A stretch of DNA of 64,000 nt, taken from NCBI GenBank assembly GCA_028704945.1, contig JAQWEL010000003.1, positions 72,037 to 136,036 on the forward strand, read 5' to 3'. Below are positions 25,198 through 33,775 of the stretch, in pieces (position 1 is the first letter of the stretch; every line of letters starts with the position of its first letter). The translations under genes and the position numbers were made by a program. Below the pieces are notes generated by a model. It made no database searches. It saw nothing but the letters and a program-made list of their open reading frames with translations, and was not told where the DNA came from. This DNA comes from Patescibacteria group bacterium. Lineage in GTDB: Bacteria; Patescibacteriota; Patescibacteriia; Patescibacteriales; Patescibacteriaceae.

Positions 25198-25947
25198 ATG
25201 TCAGAGTATTATAACCCCAAAAGAACAAAAAATATCTTTGATCCAAGATCAAAAGAGCCGTTCAAAATCAGTCGATCTAAGATTGATATGTTTTTGAATT
25301 GTCCGAGATGTTTTTATGTTGACCGTCGCTTAGGCGTTGGCACACCTCCCGGATTTCCATTTAATTTAAACTCAGCAGTCGATGCTTTATTGAAGAAAGA
25401 ATTTGATATTCACCGAGCGAAAAATACCGCTCATCCATTAATGAGGGCCTATGGCTTAGATCTTGTGCCATTTGATCATGAAAAAATTAATGAGTGGCGT
25501 GAGAATTTTGTCGGTGTGCAATATTTGCATAAACCAACTAATTTTTTAGTTACTGGTGCAGTGGATGATTTATGGGTGGATAAAGACGGCGTAGTTTATG
25601 TCGTTGATTATAAATCAACCAGCAAATCAACCGAAGTTAACTTGGATGCCGATTGGCAGATTGGTTATAAGAGGCAAATGGAATTTTATCAGTGGCTGAT
25701 GCGAAGAAATGATTTTAAAGTATCTGATACCGGTTATTTTGTTTATTGTAATGGGCAAAAAGATCGAGAAGCATTTGATGCTAAACTCGAATTTGATATT
25801 AAAATCATCCCATACACCGGCAATGATTCTTGGGTAGAGACAGAATTGATTAATGCTCATAATTGCTTGATGAGCATTGAAATTCCAAAAGCTGGGGCTA
25901 ATTGTGATTTTTGTAATTATTTTGAAGCAAGGAAAAAGTTTGATTAA
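25198..25947 (+). CDS. PD-(D/E)xK nuclease with a four-cysteine site (Cas4/RecB-like)
   Basis: 249 residues. The RecB-type nuclease core carries TGAVDDLWVD (D123/D124), VVDYKST (D137-Y-K139) and the QxxxY motif QMEFY (160-164). Cysteines C35 and C38 near the N-terminus and C236 and C239 near the C-terminus frame the nuclease as in Cas4 and AddB, where they hold an iron-sulfur cluster. It starts three bases after the SLATT stop and one base before the macro-domain gene. There are no cas genes or CRISPR repeats in the window, so a Cas4 role in spacer acquisition is unlikely. It could be a defence or repair nuclease. Confidence 0.85.
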   Translation: MSEYYNPKRTKNIFDPRSKEPFKISRSKIDMFLNCPRCFYVDRRLGVGTPPGFPFNLNSAVDALLKKEFDIHRAKNTAHPLMRAYGLDLVPFDHEKINEWRENFVGVQYLHKPTNFLVTGAVDDLWVDKDGVVYVVDYKSTSKSTEVNLDADWQIGYKRQMEFYQWLMRRNDFKVSDTGYFVYCNGQKDREAFDAKLEFDIKIIPYTGNDSWVETELINAHNCLMSIEIPKAGANCDFCNYFEARKKFD

Positions 25948-25948
25948 T

Positions 25949-26467
25949 ATGGCAAGGATTACAATAATTAAAGCTGATATAACCCAATTAAATGTTGATG
26001 CCATAGTTAACTCAGCTCATCCATCATTGATGGCTGGAAGTGGTTTGTGTGGCGTTATTCATAAAATGGCTGGCAAAGAGCTTGAGCGGGAGTGTGCGTC
26101 TTTGGGTGGTTGCGAGAAAGGACAAGCAAAGATTATTGGCGGATACAATCTTAAAGCTGGCCAGATTATTCATACCGTTGGGCCACATTATTTTTTTGAC
26201 AACGAAAAAGCGCCGGAATTATTGGAAAGTTGTTATTTAAGTATTTTAAGGGTAGCTAATGAGAACGAGTTGAAATCAATAGCAATACCATCCATATCAA
26301 CTAATATTTACAAATATCCAATTAATGAGGCCGCATCTATCGCATTAAAAACGGTTAGTAATTTTTTGGAAAACGAGAATCAGCATTTAGAAGATATTGT
26401 GTTTGTACTAAATTCAGACGATCACAGGCTTATCTATGATGAGTTATTTAAGATTTATTTTAAGTAA
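25949..26467 (+). CDS. Macro-domain (ADP-ribose-binding) protein
   Basis: 172 residues, start at the ATG at 25949, one base after the previous stop. Macro-domain landmarks: KADITQLNVDAIVNSAHPSL (D10 binds adenine, N21 the ribose), GSGLCGVIHKMAGKEL, GGCEKGQAKIIGGYNL and IIHTVGPH. Family members bind ADP-ribose or hydrolyse ADP-ribosyl or O-acetyl-ADP-ribose groups. It is the last gene of the defence operon. It may remove ADP-ribose marks or bind a nucleotide product, but nothing in the sequence settles that. Confidence 0.87.
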   Translation: MARITIIKADITQLNVDAIVNSAHPSLMAGSGLCGVIHKMAGKELERECASLGGCEKGQAKIIGGYNLKAGQIIHTVGPHYFFDNEKAPELLESCYLSILRVANENELKSIAIPSISTNIYKYPINEAASIALKTVSNFLENENQHLEDIVFVLNSDDHRLIYDELFKIYFK

Positions 26468-26476
26468 TTATTAAAT

Positions 26477-26518
26477 AAAAATCGTTTTAATTATCTATTG
26501 AAGCGGTTTTTTGTTTGT
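26477..26518 (+). terminator. Terminator of the defence operon
   Basis: Fifteen-base arms 26477-26491 and 26497-26511 pair along their whole length (with some G-U) around a 5-nt loop and end in T-rich sequence. This marks the 3' limit of the nine-gene unit. Confidence 0.85.
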
Positions 26519-26564
26519 TTTTTGCTTATTTTTGTGCTAAAGTGTTTGAAATAAGTTGGATTTT

Positions 26565-28982
26565 ATGGAATTTAATAAAGAGCAAACAGACATAATTAAT
26601 AATCTTGAAGGAGCGCTTTTAGTGTCGGCTCCGGTTGGCACCGGCAAGACAACTGTCTTAACAGAAAGAGTGGTTAAAGCGATTGAGGAGGGTATCGAAC
26701 CCGCCTCAATTTTGTGTTTGACTTTTACTAATCGCGCGGCCGAAGAAATGAAAAGTCGCATCAAAGCTCGTTTAAATAATCCAGATAAATACTCTGATTT
26801 AACAATCAGCACTTTCCATGGCTTTTGCGCTAAATTCTTAAGAGAAGAGGCCAAAGAAATTGGCTTGGCTCATGATTTTGTTATCGCTGACGATGTGGAG
26901 CAGTTAGAAATATTAGATAGAATCTTAGCTAATCATCCTAAGATTTTAGAATTAGAATTGAATCGTTCTGATATCTTAGAAAAATTTTATAAAGATCGTC
27001 TGTATAATATTTATTATCGTTATAATTTTATAAACTCTAAACCAACCGAATTGCCAGCCCCATGGCCGGAAATAATGGAGGATTATTATCAAGCTTTGCA
27101 CAGCGCCAATGCGGTTGATTTTAATGAGTTGGTCATTTTAACTATCAGCGCCTTATATGAAAATGCTAATGTTTCTAAACGCTGGCAAAATCGTTTTAAA
27201 TTTATTGAATTAGACGAATTTCAAGATACCCACTTATCAGAGTATTTGGTTATTAAAGAGTTAGCCAAACAATGTAAAAATATAACCTTGGTCGGTGATT
27301 TAGATCAGACTATTTATGGCTGGCGAGGCTCGCAACCGCAAAAGATTGCCAAACTCTTTAAGAGCCATTTTGCGCCGGTAACTGAGTTTGCTTTAAAAGA
27401 AAATTATCGTTCCGACCCTAATTTATTGCCTTTATTTAACAAAATTTCATCTGATATTAATGGCGAGTATAATGTTGAAAATATTATTAACAGTAATATT
27501 GAGGTTAAGGAATATTACAATAACGAAGAGGAAATAAATAGCTTAACAGTTAAAATAAAAGAATTAAAAAAGCTTGAACCAAAAGCCAAGGTGGCTGTTT
27601 TAGTCCGCAATAATTTTCAAGTCAATAAGATAGCTGAGATTTTAGCGCTCAATAATATTGAACACATCACTGTTGACCAATATAATTTTTTCCGCCGCCA
27701 AGAGGTTCGTGACGCTTTTGCTTGGTTAAAGATTATTTTTAATAAATTAGATTTAGAATCAATCAGACGGGTAGTGGAACGGCCAGGCAAAAAAATAGAT
27801 CGCCAAATTGTTGAGCAAGTTAATTCCGAGGGCAAACACATCGGTTTTAAAATGTCTGATTTTTTAAATTTTTCCAATTATCGCCAAGCCGAACCATTTG
27901 CTGATTTATTAGCTGTCTTAAAGAATGGCCGAGCCGTGGTAATTGATACGGAAACAACCGGCGTTGATGTCAGCAAGGACGAAATTGTCCAAGCCTTTGC
28001 TATGGAGATTATCAATGGCAAAGTCGGTGAGAGAAAAGAATGGCTTTTAAAAAATAATAAACCGGTTGGCAGCTCATATCATATCCATCGTTTAACTGAC
28101 GAATATTTGGCTAAAAATGGTCAGGAACCCAAAAAAGCATTAGAGGAATTTATTAATTTTATCGGTTCTGATATTGTCATCGGTCATAATGTTAATTTTG
28201 ATTTAAGCATTTTAGAAGAAAATGCTGTTAGGGCTGGCTTGAAATTTGTTAACACTAGATATTACGACACTTTAGATATTGCCCGCCGTTATGTCGAGGC
28301 GCCAAATTATAAATTAGAGACTTTATCTCGGCTTCTAAATGTGCATCAAGCCTCTCACAATGCCGAGGACGACGTTTTAGCTTGCTGGGGCTTACTTGAT
28401 TACTTGAAAAATGATTTAGCGGCTGGAGCGAATTCAAGAGCCAAACTTTTTTCCGCCTTTAGTAAAAATTTTATTTCATTAGCTTCTGATTTAGCTCGTT
28501 GGCAACTTATTGCTAAAGTTAAAAGGCCGGCAGAATTATTAGAGGATATTTTGAATGAATCCGGCTTAATGGATTATTACAGCCAAGACGCTGGCGCAGA
28601 TAAAAGATTAAAGTCATTAGATATTTTAAAAAAATTATTTATTGATTTAGACGATCAAACATTAATGCCTAAAGAAAATCTATTAAAGATTCTATCTTAT
28701 GGATCATTGGTTAAAAATATTGATTTCTTAGGCTTAGACGAGGGCAAAGTGCCGATAGTTACTATTCATCAAGTGAAAGGACTTGAATTTGATTATGTTT
28801 TTATGCCTTTTTTAAATGAAGGCAGCTTCCCAAGCCGTCGAAAAAATGTTGATATTGAGGAAGAAAAAAGAGTTTTTTATGTGGGTGTTACCAGAGCCAA
28901 AAAAAGTTTATACTTAAGCTATAGCCAATTTAATAATTACGGTTACGGACAAGCTAAAAGCCAGTTTCTTGCTTATTTTTAA
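26565..28982 (+). CDS. UvrD/PcrA-type helicase with an inserted DEDDh exonuclease
   Basis: 805 residues from the ATG at 26565 (a TTG nine bases earlier is less likely). SF1A motifs: PVGTGKTTVLTERV, LTFTNRAAEEMKSRI, STFHGFC, IELDEFQDT, VGDLDQTIYGWRG, ENYRSDPNLL, then TIHQVKGLEFDYVF and EEKRVFYVGVTRAKK near the C-terminus. Between motif IV and motif V, about residues 455-615, sits a complete DnaQ-like 3'-5' exonuclease: VIDTETTG, GHNVNFDLSIL and HNAEDDVLACW give the D, E, D, D and H residues. One chain could unwind DNA and digest a 3' end. It probably works in repair. Confidence 0.9.
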   Translation: MEFNKEQTDIINNLEGALLVSAPVGTGKTTVLTERVVKAIEEGIEPASILCLTFTNRAAEEMKSRIKARLNNPDKYSDLTISTFHGFCAKFLREEAKEIGLAHDFVIADDVEQLEILDRILANHPKILELELNRSDILEKFYKDRLYNIYYRYNFINSKPTELPAPWPEIMEDYYQALHSANAVDFNELVILTISALYENANVSKRWQNRFKFIELDEFQDTHLSEYLVIKELAKQCKNITLVGDLDQTIYGWRGSQPQKIAKLFKSHFAPVTEFALKENYRSDPNLLPLFNKISSDINGEYNVENIINSNIEVKEYYNNEEEINSLTVKIKELKKLEPKAKVAVLVRNNFQVNKIAEILALNNIEHITVDQYNFFRRQEVRDAFAWLKIIFNKLDLESIRRVVERPGKKIDRQIVEQVNSEGKHIGFKMSDFLNFSNYRQAEPFADLLAVLKNGRAVVIDTETTGVDVSKDEIVQAFAMEIINGKVGERKEWLLKNNKPVGSSYHIHRLTDEYLAKNGQEPKKALEEFINFIGSDIVIGHNVNFDLSILEENAVRAGLKFVNTRYYDTLDIARRYVEAPNYKLETLSRLLNVHQASHNAEDDVLACWGLLDYLKNDLAAGANSRAKLFSAFSKNFISLASDLARWQLIAKVKRPAELLEDILNESGLMDYYSQDAGADKRLKSLDILKKLFIDLDDQTLMPKENLLKILSYGSLVKNIDFLGLDEGKVPIVTIHQVKGLEFDYVFMPFLNEGSFPSRRKNVDIEEEKRVFYVGVTRAKKSLYLSYSQFNNYGYGQAKSQFLAYF

Positions 28983-29008
28983 GTTTTAGGCTAAAATTAA
29001 ATATATTT

Positions 29009-30445
29009 ATGGGTCAAAAAGTGGCTAATATTGCAAAAAATACTTCTTATTTTACCTTGGCATTAATCCTGCAAAAGGTGATTTCTTTTACTTATTTTAC
29101 TATTTATGCTCGCCAGCTTGGCCCAGCTGATTTAGGAAAATATTATTATGCCTTATCTTTTACTACCATTATTTCAGTAGTAATGGATTTAGGCATTGTT
29201 AATTATTTTATTAAAGCCGCTTCAGGGGAACAGGAAAATAAGAATAATTTATTCCGTAGCGCGTTTGGCGCTAAAATAATTTTAATCTTGCCAGCTTTTT
29301 TGATTATTGCAGCGAAACTATTTTTTAGCGGTAGTGATCCTTTGATTACGGCTTTGATTTATGTAGCCATGGCCAGTATGATTATGGACGCCTTTACGTC
29401 GTTATTTTTTGCGGTCAGTCGTTCTTATCACAACTTAAAATATGAAAGTATTGTTGCTGTGCTTTCTCAGGCCACTACTTTGATAGTTAGCTTATATGTT
29501 TTAAAAAATAATTTAGGTTTAGTAGCTTTAATGTGGGCGCAAGTTGCTTCCAGTCTGCTTAGCTTAATAATCGCCTTAAGCGTTATTCATTTTAAGTGGA
29601 AAATCAGCTTAAGCCCGATTTTTAATTTTAAAAAAATAAAATTAATTTTTGCTTTGAGTTTATCTTTTGGCTTATATGCTATTTTTCAACGTTTTTACAC
29701 TTATATCGATTCAGTCTTATTATTTCAATTAGCAGGCGATAGGGCGGTCGGTATTTATCAAGTACCTTTTAAAATTACTAACGCCTTGCAATTCTTGCCA
29801 ATGGCTTTTGTGGCTTCTCTTTACCCCGCGCTAAGCGCTTATTGGAAAAATAATCGTGAACAACTTAATATCACTTTTGAGCGAGCCATGAATTATTCAA
29901 CAATTATTGCTTTGCCGATTTCAGTTGGTATCATCGCTTTAACCGAACCGATTATCGCCTTGATGAAAAGCGGTTATGGCGAAGCGGCTTGGCCGATGCG
30001 TTTAGCCGCTGCTTCAACTTTTTTCGTCTTTATCAATTATCCAGTCGGCGCCTTATTAAATGCTTGTGATAGACAAAAAATAAATACTCGCAACATGGGT
30101 ATTACAGCGGTAATGGCTTTAATTTTTAACTCGCTTTTAATACCAAAGTTAGGTGTAACTGGCGCGGCGCTAACCTTAATTATCTCTAACGCCTTAATGT
30201 TTGTTTTAAACTGGCAAGCCTCTAAAGCAATAATTAACGCTAAGTCGAAAAAAATTGTCAGGGTGTTTTGGCAATCAATTTTATCAAGCTTGCTTATGTT
30301 TTTTATCGTATTTTTCGCCAAAGAAAAACTTGGTTTAGCTTTAGTTATCTTAGTTGGCGGAATGGCTTATTTTACTATGCTGTTAGCTTTTGGCGCTTTT
30401 AAAAAAGCTGATATGCTTAGCATTATTAAATCTTTTAAGAAATAA
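29009..30445 (+). CDS. Polysaccharide flippase (Wzx/MATE-like)
   Basis: 478 residues with about 12-14 membrane helices. Family features are VANIAKNTSYFTLALILQKV at the start, FTIYARQLGPADLGKYYYAL, and the middle block YTYIDSVLLFQLAGDRAVG. Such proteins move lipid-linked oligosaccharides across the cytoplasmic membrane. It opens a second glycan cluster whose other members are GT4, GT2 and a ligase-like protein. The gap to the helicase gene is 26 bases, with no clear promoter. Confidence 0.85.
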   Translation: MGQKVANIAKNTSYFTLALILQKVISFTYFTIYARQLGPADLGKYYYALSFTTIISVVMDLGIVNYFIKAASGEQENKNNLFRSAFGAKIILILPAFLIIAAKLFFSGSDPLITALIYVAMASMIMDAFTSLFFAVSRSYHNLKYESIVAVLSQATTLIVSLYVLKNNLGLVALMWAQVASSLLSLIIALSVIHFKWKISLSPIFNFKKIKLIFALSLSFGLYAIFQRFYTYIDSVLLFQLAGDRAVGIYQVPFKITNALQFLPMAFVASLYPALSAYWKNNREQLNITFERAMNYSTIIALPISVGIIALTEPIIALMKSGYGEAAWPMRLAAASTFFVFINYPVGALLNACDRQKINTRNMGITAVMALIFNSLLIPKLGVTGAALTLIISNALMFVLNWQASKAIINAKSKKIVRVFWQSILSSLLMFFIVFFAKEKLGLALVILVGGMAYFTMLLAFGAFKKADMLSIIKSFKK

Positions 30446-30446
30446 T

Positions 30447-31559
30447 ATGAAATTTTTGTTAGTAACAATGGAATACGCGCCTTTTTACGGAGGAGTGGCT
30501 CATTACTATGAACATTTATTTAAATATGCTGATGGTCAAATAGTTGTTTTAGCTCATAATGAAGAAAAATCAGATGAATTAAATGTATATCGCCGACCGC
30601 TGCTTAATAAAAATTTACCCTGCTTTAAGTGGCTGCCGTCTTTTAAAGCCATCATTGAAGTTATTAAAAAAGAAAAAATAGACACAATTATTGTTGGCAA
30701 TATTTTACCTTTGGGCTTGCCAGTTTTTATTTTAGCTAAGTTATTCAGAAAAAAAACAGCTATCATTCTCCATGGTTTAGACTATGGTATTACTCGAGGC
30801 AACCAAAGAAAAGAACGCTTGGCTGATTGTTTATTAAAAAAAGCTGATAAAATCATTTGCGCTAATCATTATGTTGCCGAATTAATAAAAGAAAATTTAA
30901 GCTCAAAAGAAATCGCTAAAATACACATTATCAATCCAGGTATCGAGCCAATTATTCCGGCTTTTGATGAAATTAAAATTAAAGCATTTAAAGAAAAAAA
31001 CAACTTAACCGACAAAACAGTCTTTTTATTTGTTGGACGTCTGGTTAAAAGGAAGGGGGCTGATATGGTTATTTCTGCTTTGAGCGAAGCTTTAAAGAAA
31101 CAAACTAATCTTTTTTTAGCGATTATCGGCAACGGTCCAGAACAGGAAAATTTGGAGAAGCAAATCGCTGTTTTAAAGTTGCAAAAAAATATTAAAATTT
31201 TTAACAACGCCGATGAGGTCGAGAAGGATGCTTGGTTTCGCGCTTGTGATGTTTTTATTATGACCGCTCGTCAAATTGGGCATGATTTTGAAGGTTTTGG
31301 TATCGTTTATCTGGAAGCCGGGCTTTACGGTAAGCCGGTTATTGCCGGTAAAGCCGGTGGCGTGACTGACGCAGTTATTGATAATGTTACTGGCTTGATG
31401 GTTGATCCGGAATCAGTTGATGATATTGCTGGTGCCATTATTAAGTTGGCCGAATATGAAAATTTAAGAAATAAATTAGGTTTTGCCGGGCGAGAGCGAG
31501 CCATAAAAGATTTTAATTGGCAAAAACTATCTCATAAGTTTATTAATTTATTTGAATAA
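30447..31559 (+). CDS. GT4-family glycosyltransferase
   Basis: 370 residues. The ATG at 30447, one base after the flippase stop, gives the expected first strand MKFLLVTMEYAPFYGGVAHY. The GT-B C-domain has FVGRLVKRKGADMVISALSE and the donor motif DFEGFGIVYLEAGLYGKPV with both glutamates, then GGVTDAVIDNVTGLMVDPE. It should add a sugar to the lipid-linked glycan flipped by the preceding gene's product. Sugar unknown. Confidence 0.88.
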   Translation: MKFLLVTMEYAPFYGGVAHYYEHLFKYADGQIVVLAHNEEKSDELNVYRRPLLNKNLPCFKWLPSFKAIIEVIKKEKIDTIIVGNILPLGLPVFILAKLFRKKTAIILHGLDYGITRGNQRKERLADCLLKKADKIICANHYVAELIKENLSSKEIAKIHIINPGIEPIIPAFDEIKIKAFKEKNNLTDKTVFLFVGRLVKRKGADMVISALSEALKKQTNLFLAIIGNGPEQENLEKQIAVLKLQKNIKIFNNADEVEKDAWFRACDVFIMTARQIGHDFEGFGIVYLEAGLYGKPVIAGKAGGVTDAVIDNVTGLMVDPESVDDIAGAIIKLAEYENLRNKLGFAGRERAIKDFNWQKLSHKFINLFE

Positions 31560-31560
31560 T

Positions 31561-32250
31561 ATGATTTCTGTAATTATCCCTTTGTATAATCATGCTGACA
31601 GTATTTTAAAGACCTTAATCAGTTTGACTCGCCAGAGCTATCAAGATTTTGAAGTAATTATTGTTAACGATGGCTCAACTGATAATCCGCAAAGCATTAT
31701 TCAAGCTTTTCAAGCTCACAATCCAAACATAAAATTAAAATATATAGAACAAAGCAATCAAGGTTCTAATCCGGCCCGAAATAACGGTTTTAAAGAAGCT
31801 TCAGGCGATTTTTTGTTATTTTGTGATGCTGATGTTGTTTTAAGAAAAGACGCTTTAAAAGATATGTTAGAGGCTTTATTAAGATATCCAGAGGCTTCGT
31901 ATTCTTATGGTTCATTCCGACTCGGTTTTAAAACCTTTAAGGGGCGAGCCTTTAGTGAAGATTTATTAAAAAAAGAACCGTATATTCATACTACCGCTTT
32001 AATAAGGACTAAAGATTTCCCTGGCTTCGATAACGAAATTAAGCGTTTCCAGGATTGGGATTTATGGTTGACTATGCTTGAAAATAATAAAAAAGGCATC
32101 TTTATTGATAAAATTTTAATGGATATCGGTGAGAGTAGACATATCAGTGTTTGGCTGCCAAGTTTTTTTTATAAATTATTTCCCAATAACGAAAAAGTGA
32201 TAAAATACAATCAAGCTAAAGAAATTATTTTTAAAAAACATCATTTATAA
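31561..32250 (+). CDS. GT2-family glycosyltransferase
   Basis: 230 residues from the ATG at 31561, one base after the GT4 stop. GT-A fold: the start MISVIIPLYNHADSILKTL, nucleotide site VNDGSTDN, ARNNGFKEASGDFLLFCDAD with the DxD metal motif, and the late RFQDWDLWLTML in place of the usual ED...W acid. It should be an inverting transferase at the cytoplasmic face. At 230 residues it is a bare catalytic domain with no membrane anchor. Confidence 0.88.
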   Translation: MISVIIPLYNHADSILKTLISLTRQSYQDFEVIIVNDGSTDNPQSIIQAFQAHNPNIKLKYIEQSNQGSNPARNNGFKEASGDFLLFCDADVVLRKDALKDMLEALLRYPEASYSYGSFRLGFKTFKGRAFSEDLLKKEPYIHTTALIRTKDFPGFDNEIKRFQDWDLWLTMLENNKKGIFIDKILMDIGESRHISVWLPSFFYKLFPNNEKVIKYNQAKEIIFKKHHL

Positions 32251-32262
32251 CAAAAGTAATTT

Positions 32263-33735
32263 ATGTTTAAAAAATTTCCTAAAAAATATTTATTATATGC
32301 GGCCGTGATTCTGGCTTTTAATATATTGTCATATATGGCCATAGTTTGGCCGATGTTAAACAATGTCTGTTTTATTTTGATTGCTGTTACTTGCTTGATT
32401 TTAGCTTTAAAAAATTTATTTTGGGGATATTTATTTTTATTAGCAGAACTGATTTCTAATTCCATGGGTTATTTATTTGCCTGGAATTTTGGTGGGTTTT
32501 CTTTGTCGCTGCGGATAGTTTTGTGGGCGGTTGTCATGTCAGTTTGGTTGCTAAGCTTTTCAAAAGATTTTAAAACAATAAATTTTAAGGCTCTTGTTAA
32601 AGACAAAATCTACTTATTGGTCGGCGTTTTGATTGTATTTATGTTGTTTGGTTTAATTGTGGCTAAATTGAACGGCAATAATTTGGATAATATTTTTTTT
32701 GATGCCAACAATTGGCTTTATTGGTCATTGTTGTTGCCAGCCATAAAAAGTTTTAACAAATCAAATATCGGCCAAGCAATTGAAGTTGTTGTCGGGGCCA
32801 TGATTGTTTCTTTTACTCAATCTGTTTGGCTGCTATATGCTTTTTCTCATAATATATTAGATGAAAATTCTTTGTTGTATGCCTGGGTCAGGGATACTCG
32901 TTTGGGTGAAATAACTTTAATGGCTAATAACTATTATCGCGTATTCATTCAGGCTCAAGTTTTTTTATTGCCAGCTTTTTTCTTTATTTTTGCTCATTGT
33001 CTTAATAAAAAAGAAGTGAGTAAACGAAATATTATAGCTTATATCTTAATTGGTTCTTTGGCTTTATCACCCTTAATTATTGGCTTATCAAGAAGTTTTT
33101 GGTTTGGGTTATTTGGGGCTTGGATAGCTTTTAATTTGATTTTTAAATTTTACCAAAAGATTAATTGGAAAAAAATCATTTCCGTTAATTTTATGATGTT
33201 AGGTTCTTTGGCTGTCAGCGTGGTTATTTTGGTGGGAGCCGTCAAATTTCCTTATCCTAAATCATTAGCCGATGTTTCAGCCGGCGCTATGCTTACTGAA
33301 AGAGCTGGGGCGGTTAAAAATGAAGCTGGAGCATCTTCCCGTTGGACGTTGTTGGCTGAATTAAAAAAGGAAATAGCTAAAGCGCCAATTTTAGGTGAAG
33401 GTTTTGGCAAAACAGTGACTTACATTTCAAGTGATCAACGTATTTTAGAAAAAACAGCTAAGGGGGAATACACTACTTTTGCCTTTGAGTGGGGTTGGCT
33501 AGATATTTGGCTTAAAATTGGCTTAGGTGGGTTATTGGTTTATTTGCTGTTATTGTTTTATATCATTAAAGATTTATTAAAGACTAAAAAAGTTTTGCAA
33601 CTATCATTGGCAATCGGTGTTGTGGCGATTATTTTTGTAAATATGTTTAGTCCTTATTTAAATCATCCGTTGGGCATTGGTTTTTTGATTTTTTGCATTG
33701 CAATCTTAAAATCAGAAAAATTGGTAGCCATTTAA
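32263..33735 (+). CDS. O-antigen ligase-like membrane protein (second copy)
   Basis: 490 residues and about 12 membrane helices. A periplasm-side loop near residues 340-410 has AGASSRWTLLAELKKEIAK and LGEGFGKTVTY, the Arg/Trp-rich segment typical of Wzy/WaaL proteins. It closes the second glycan cluster, 12 bases after GT2. It is not a recent duplicate of the protein at 984-2414: helices and loop match only in style. The two clusters probably build different polymers or separate parts of one polymer. Confidence 0.78.
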   Translation: MFKKFPKKYLLYAAVILAFNILSYMAIVWPMLNNVCFILIAVTCLILALKNLFWGYLFLLAELISNSMGYLFAWNFGGFSLSLRIVLWAVVMSVWLLSFSKDFKTINFKALVKDKIYLLVGVLIVFMLFGLIVAKLNGNNLDNIFFDANNWLYWSLLLPAIKSFNKSNIGQAIEVVVGAMIVSFTQSVWLLYAFSHNILDENSLLYAWVRDTRLGEITLMANNYYRVFIQAQVFLLPAFFFIFAHCLNKKEVSKRNIIAYILIGSLALSPLIIGLSRSFWFGLFGAWIAFNLIFKFYQKINWKKIISVNFMMLGSLAVSVVILVGAVKFPYPKSLADVSAGAMLTERAGAVKNEAGASSRWTLLAELKKEIAKAPILGEGFGKTVTYISSDQRILEKTAKGEYTTFAFEWGWLDIWLKIGLGGLLVYLLLLFYIIKDLLKTKKVLQLSLAIGVVAIIFVNMFSPYLNHPLGIGFLIFCIAILKSEKLVAI

Positions 33736-33750
33736 TTTTTTTGCTATAAT
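33721..33750 (+). promoter_or_regulatory. Possible promoter of the cysteine-rich prepilin gene
   Basis: TTGGTA (33721-33726), 18 bp, TATAAT (33745-33750), about 25 bases before the ATG. The -35 box is weak and lies inside the upstream gene. Confidence 0.45.
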
Positions 33751-33775
33751 TATAATAAATAATTTTTAAGCATTT

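Noticed and set aside
25198-25947. Cas4, hinting at a CRISPR-Cas locus
   Set aside because: The four-cysteine PD-(D/E)xK layout fits Cas4-like nucleases, but no cas1/cas2, no effector and no array of regularly spaced repeats is present anywhere in the window.
984-33735. The two O-antigen ligase-like genes as a recent duplication of one cluster
   Set aside because: The proteins share only the general helix pattern and loop style, and the accompanying genes differ, so they look like separate clusters.
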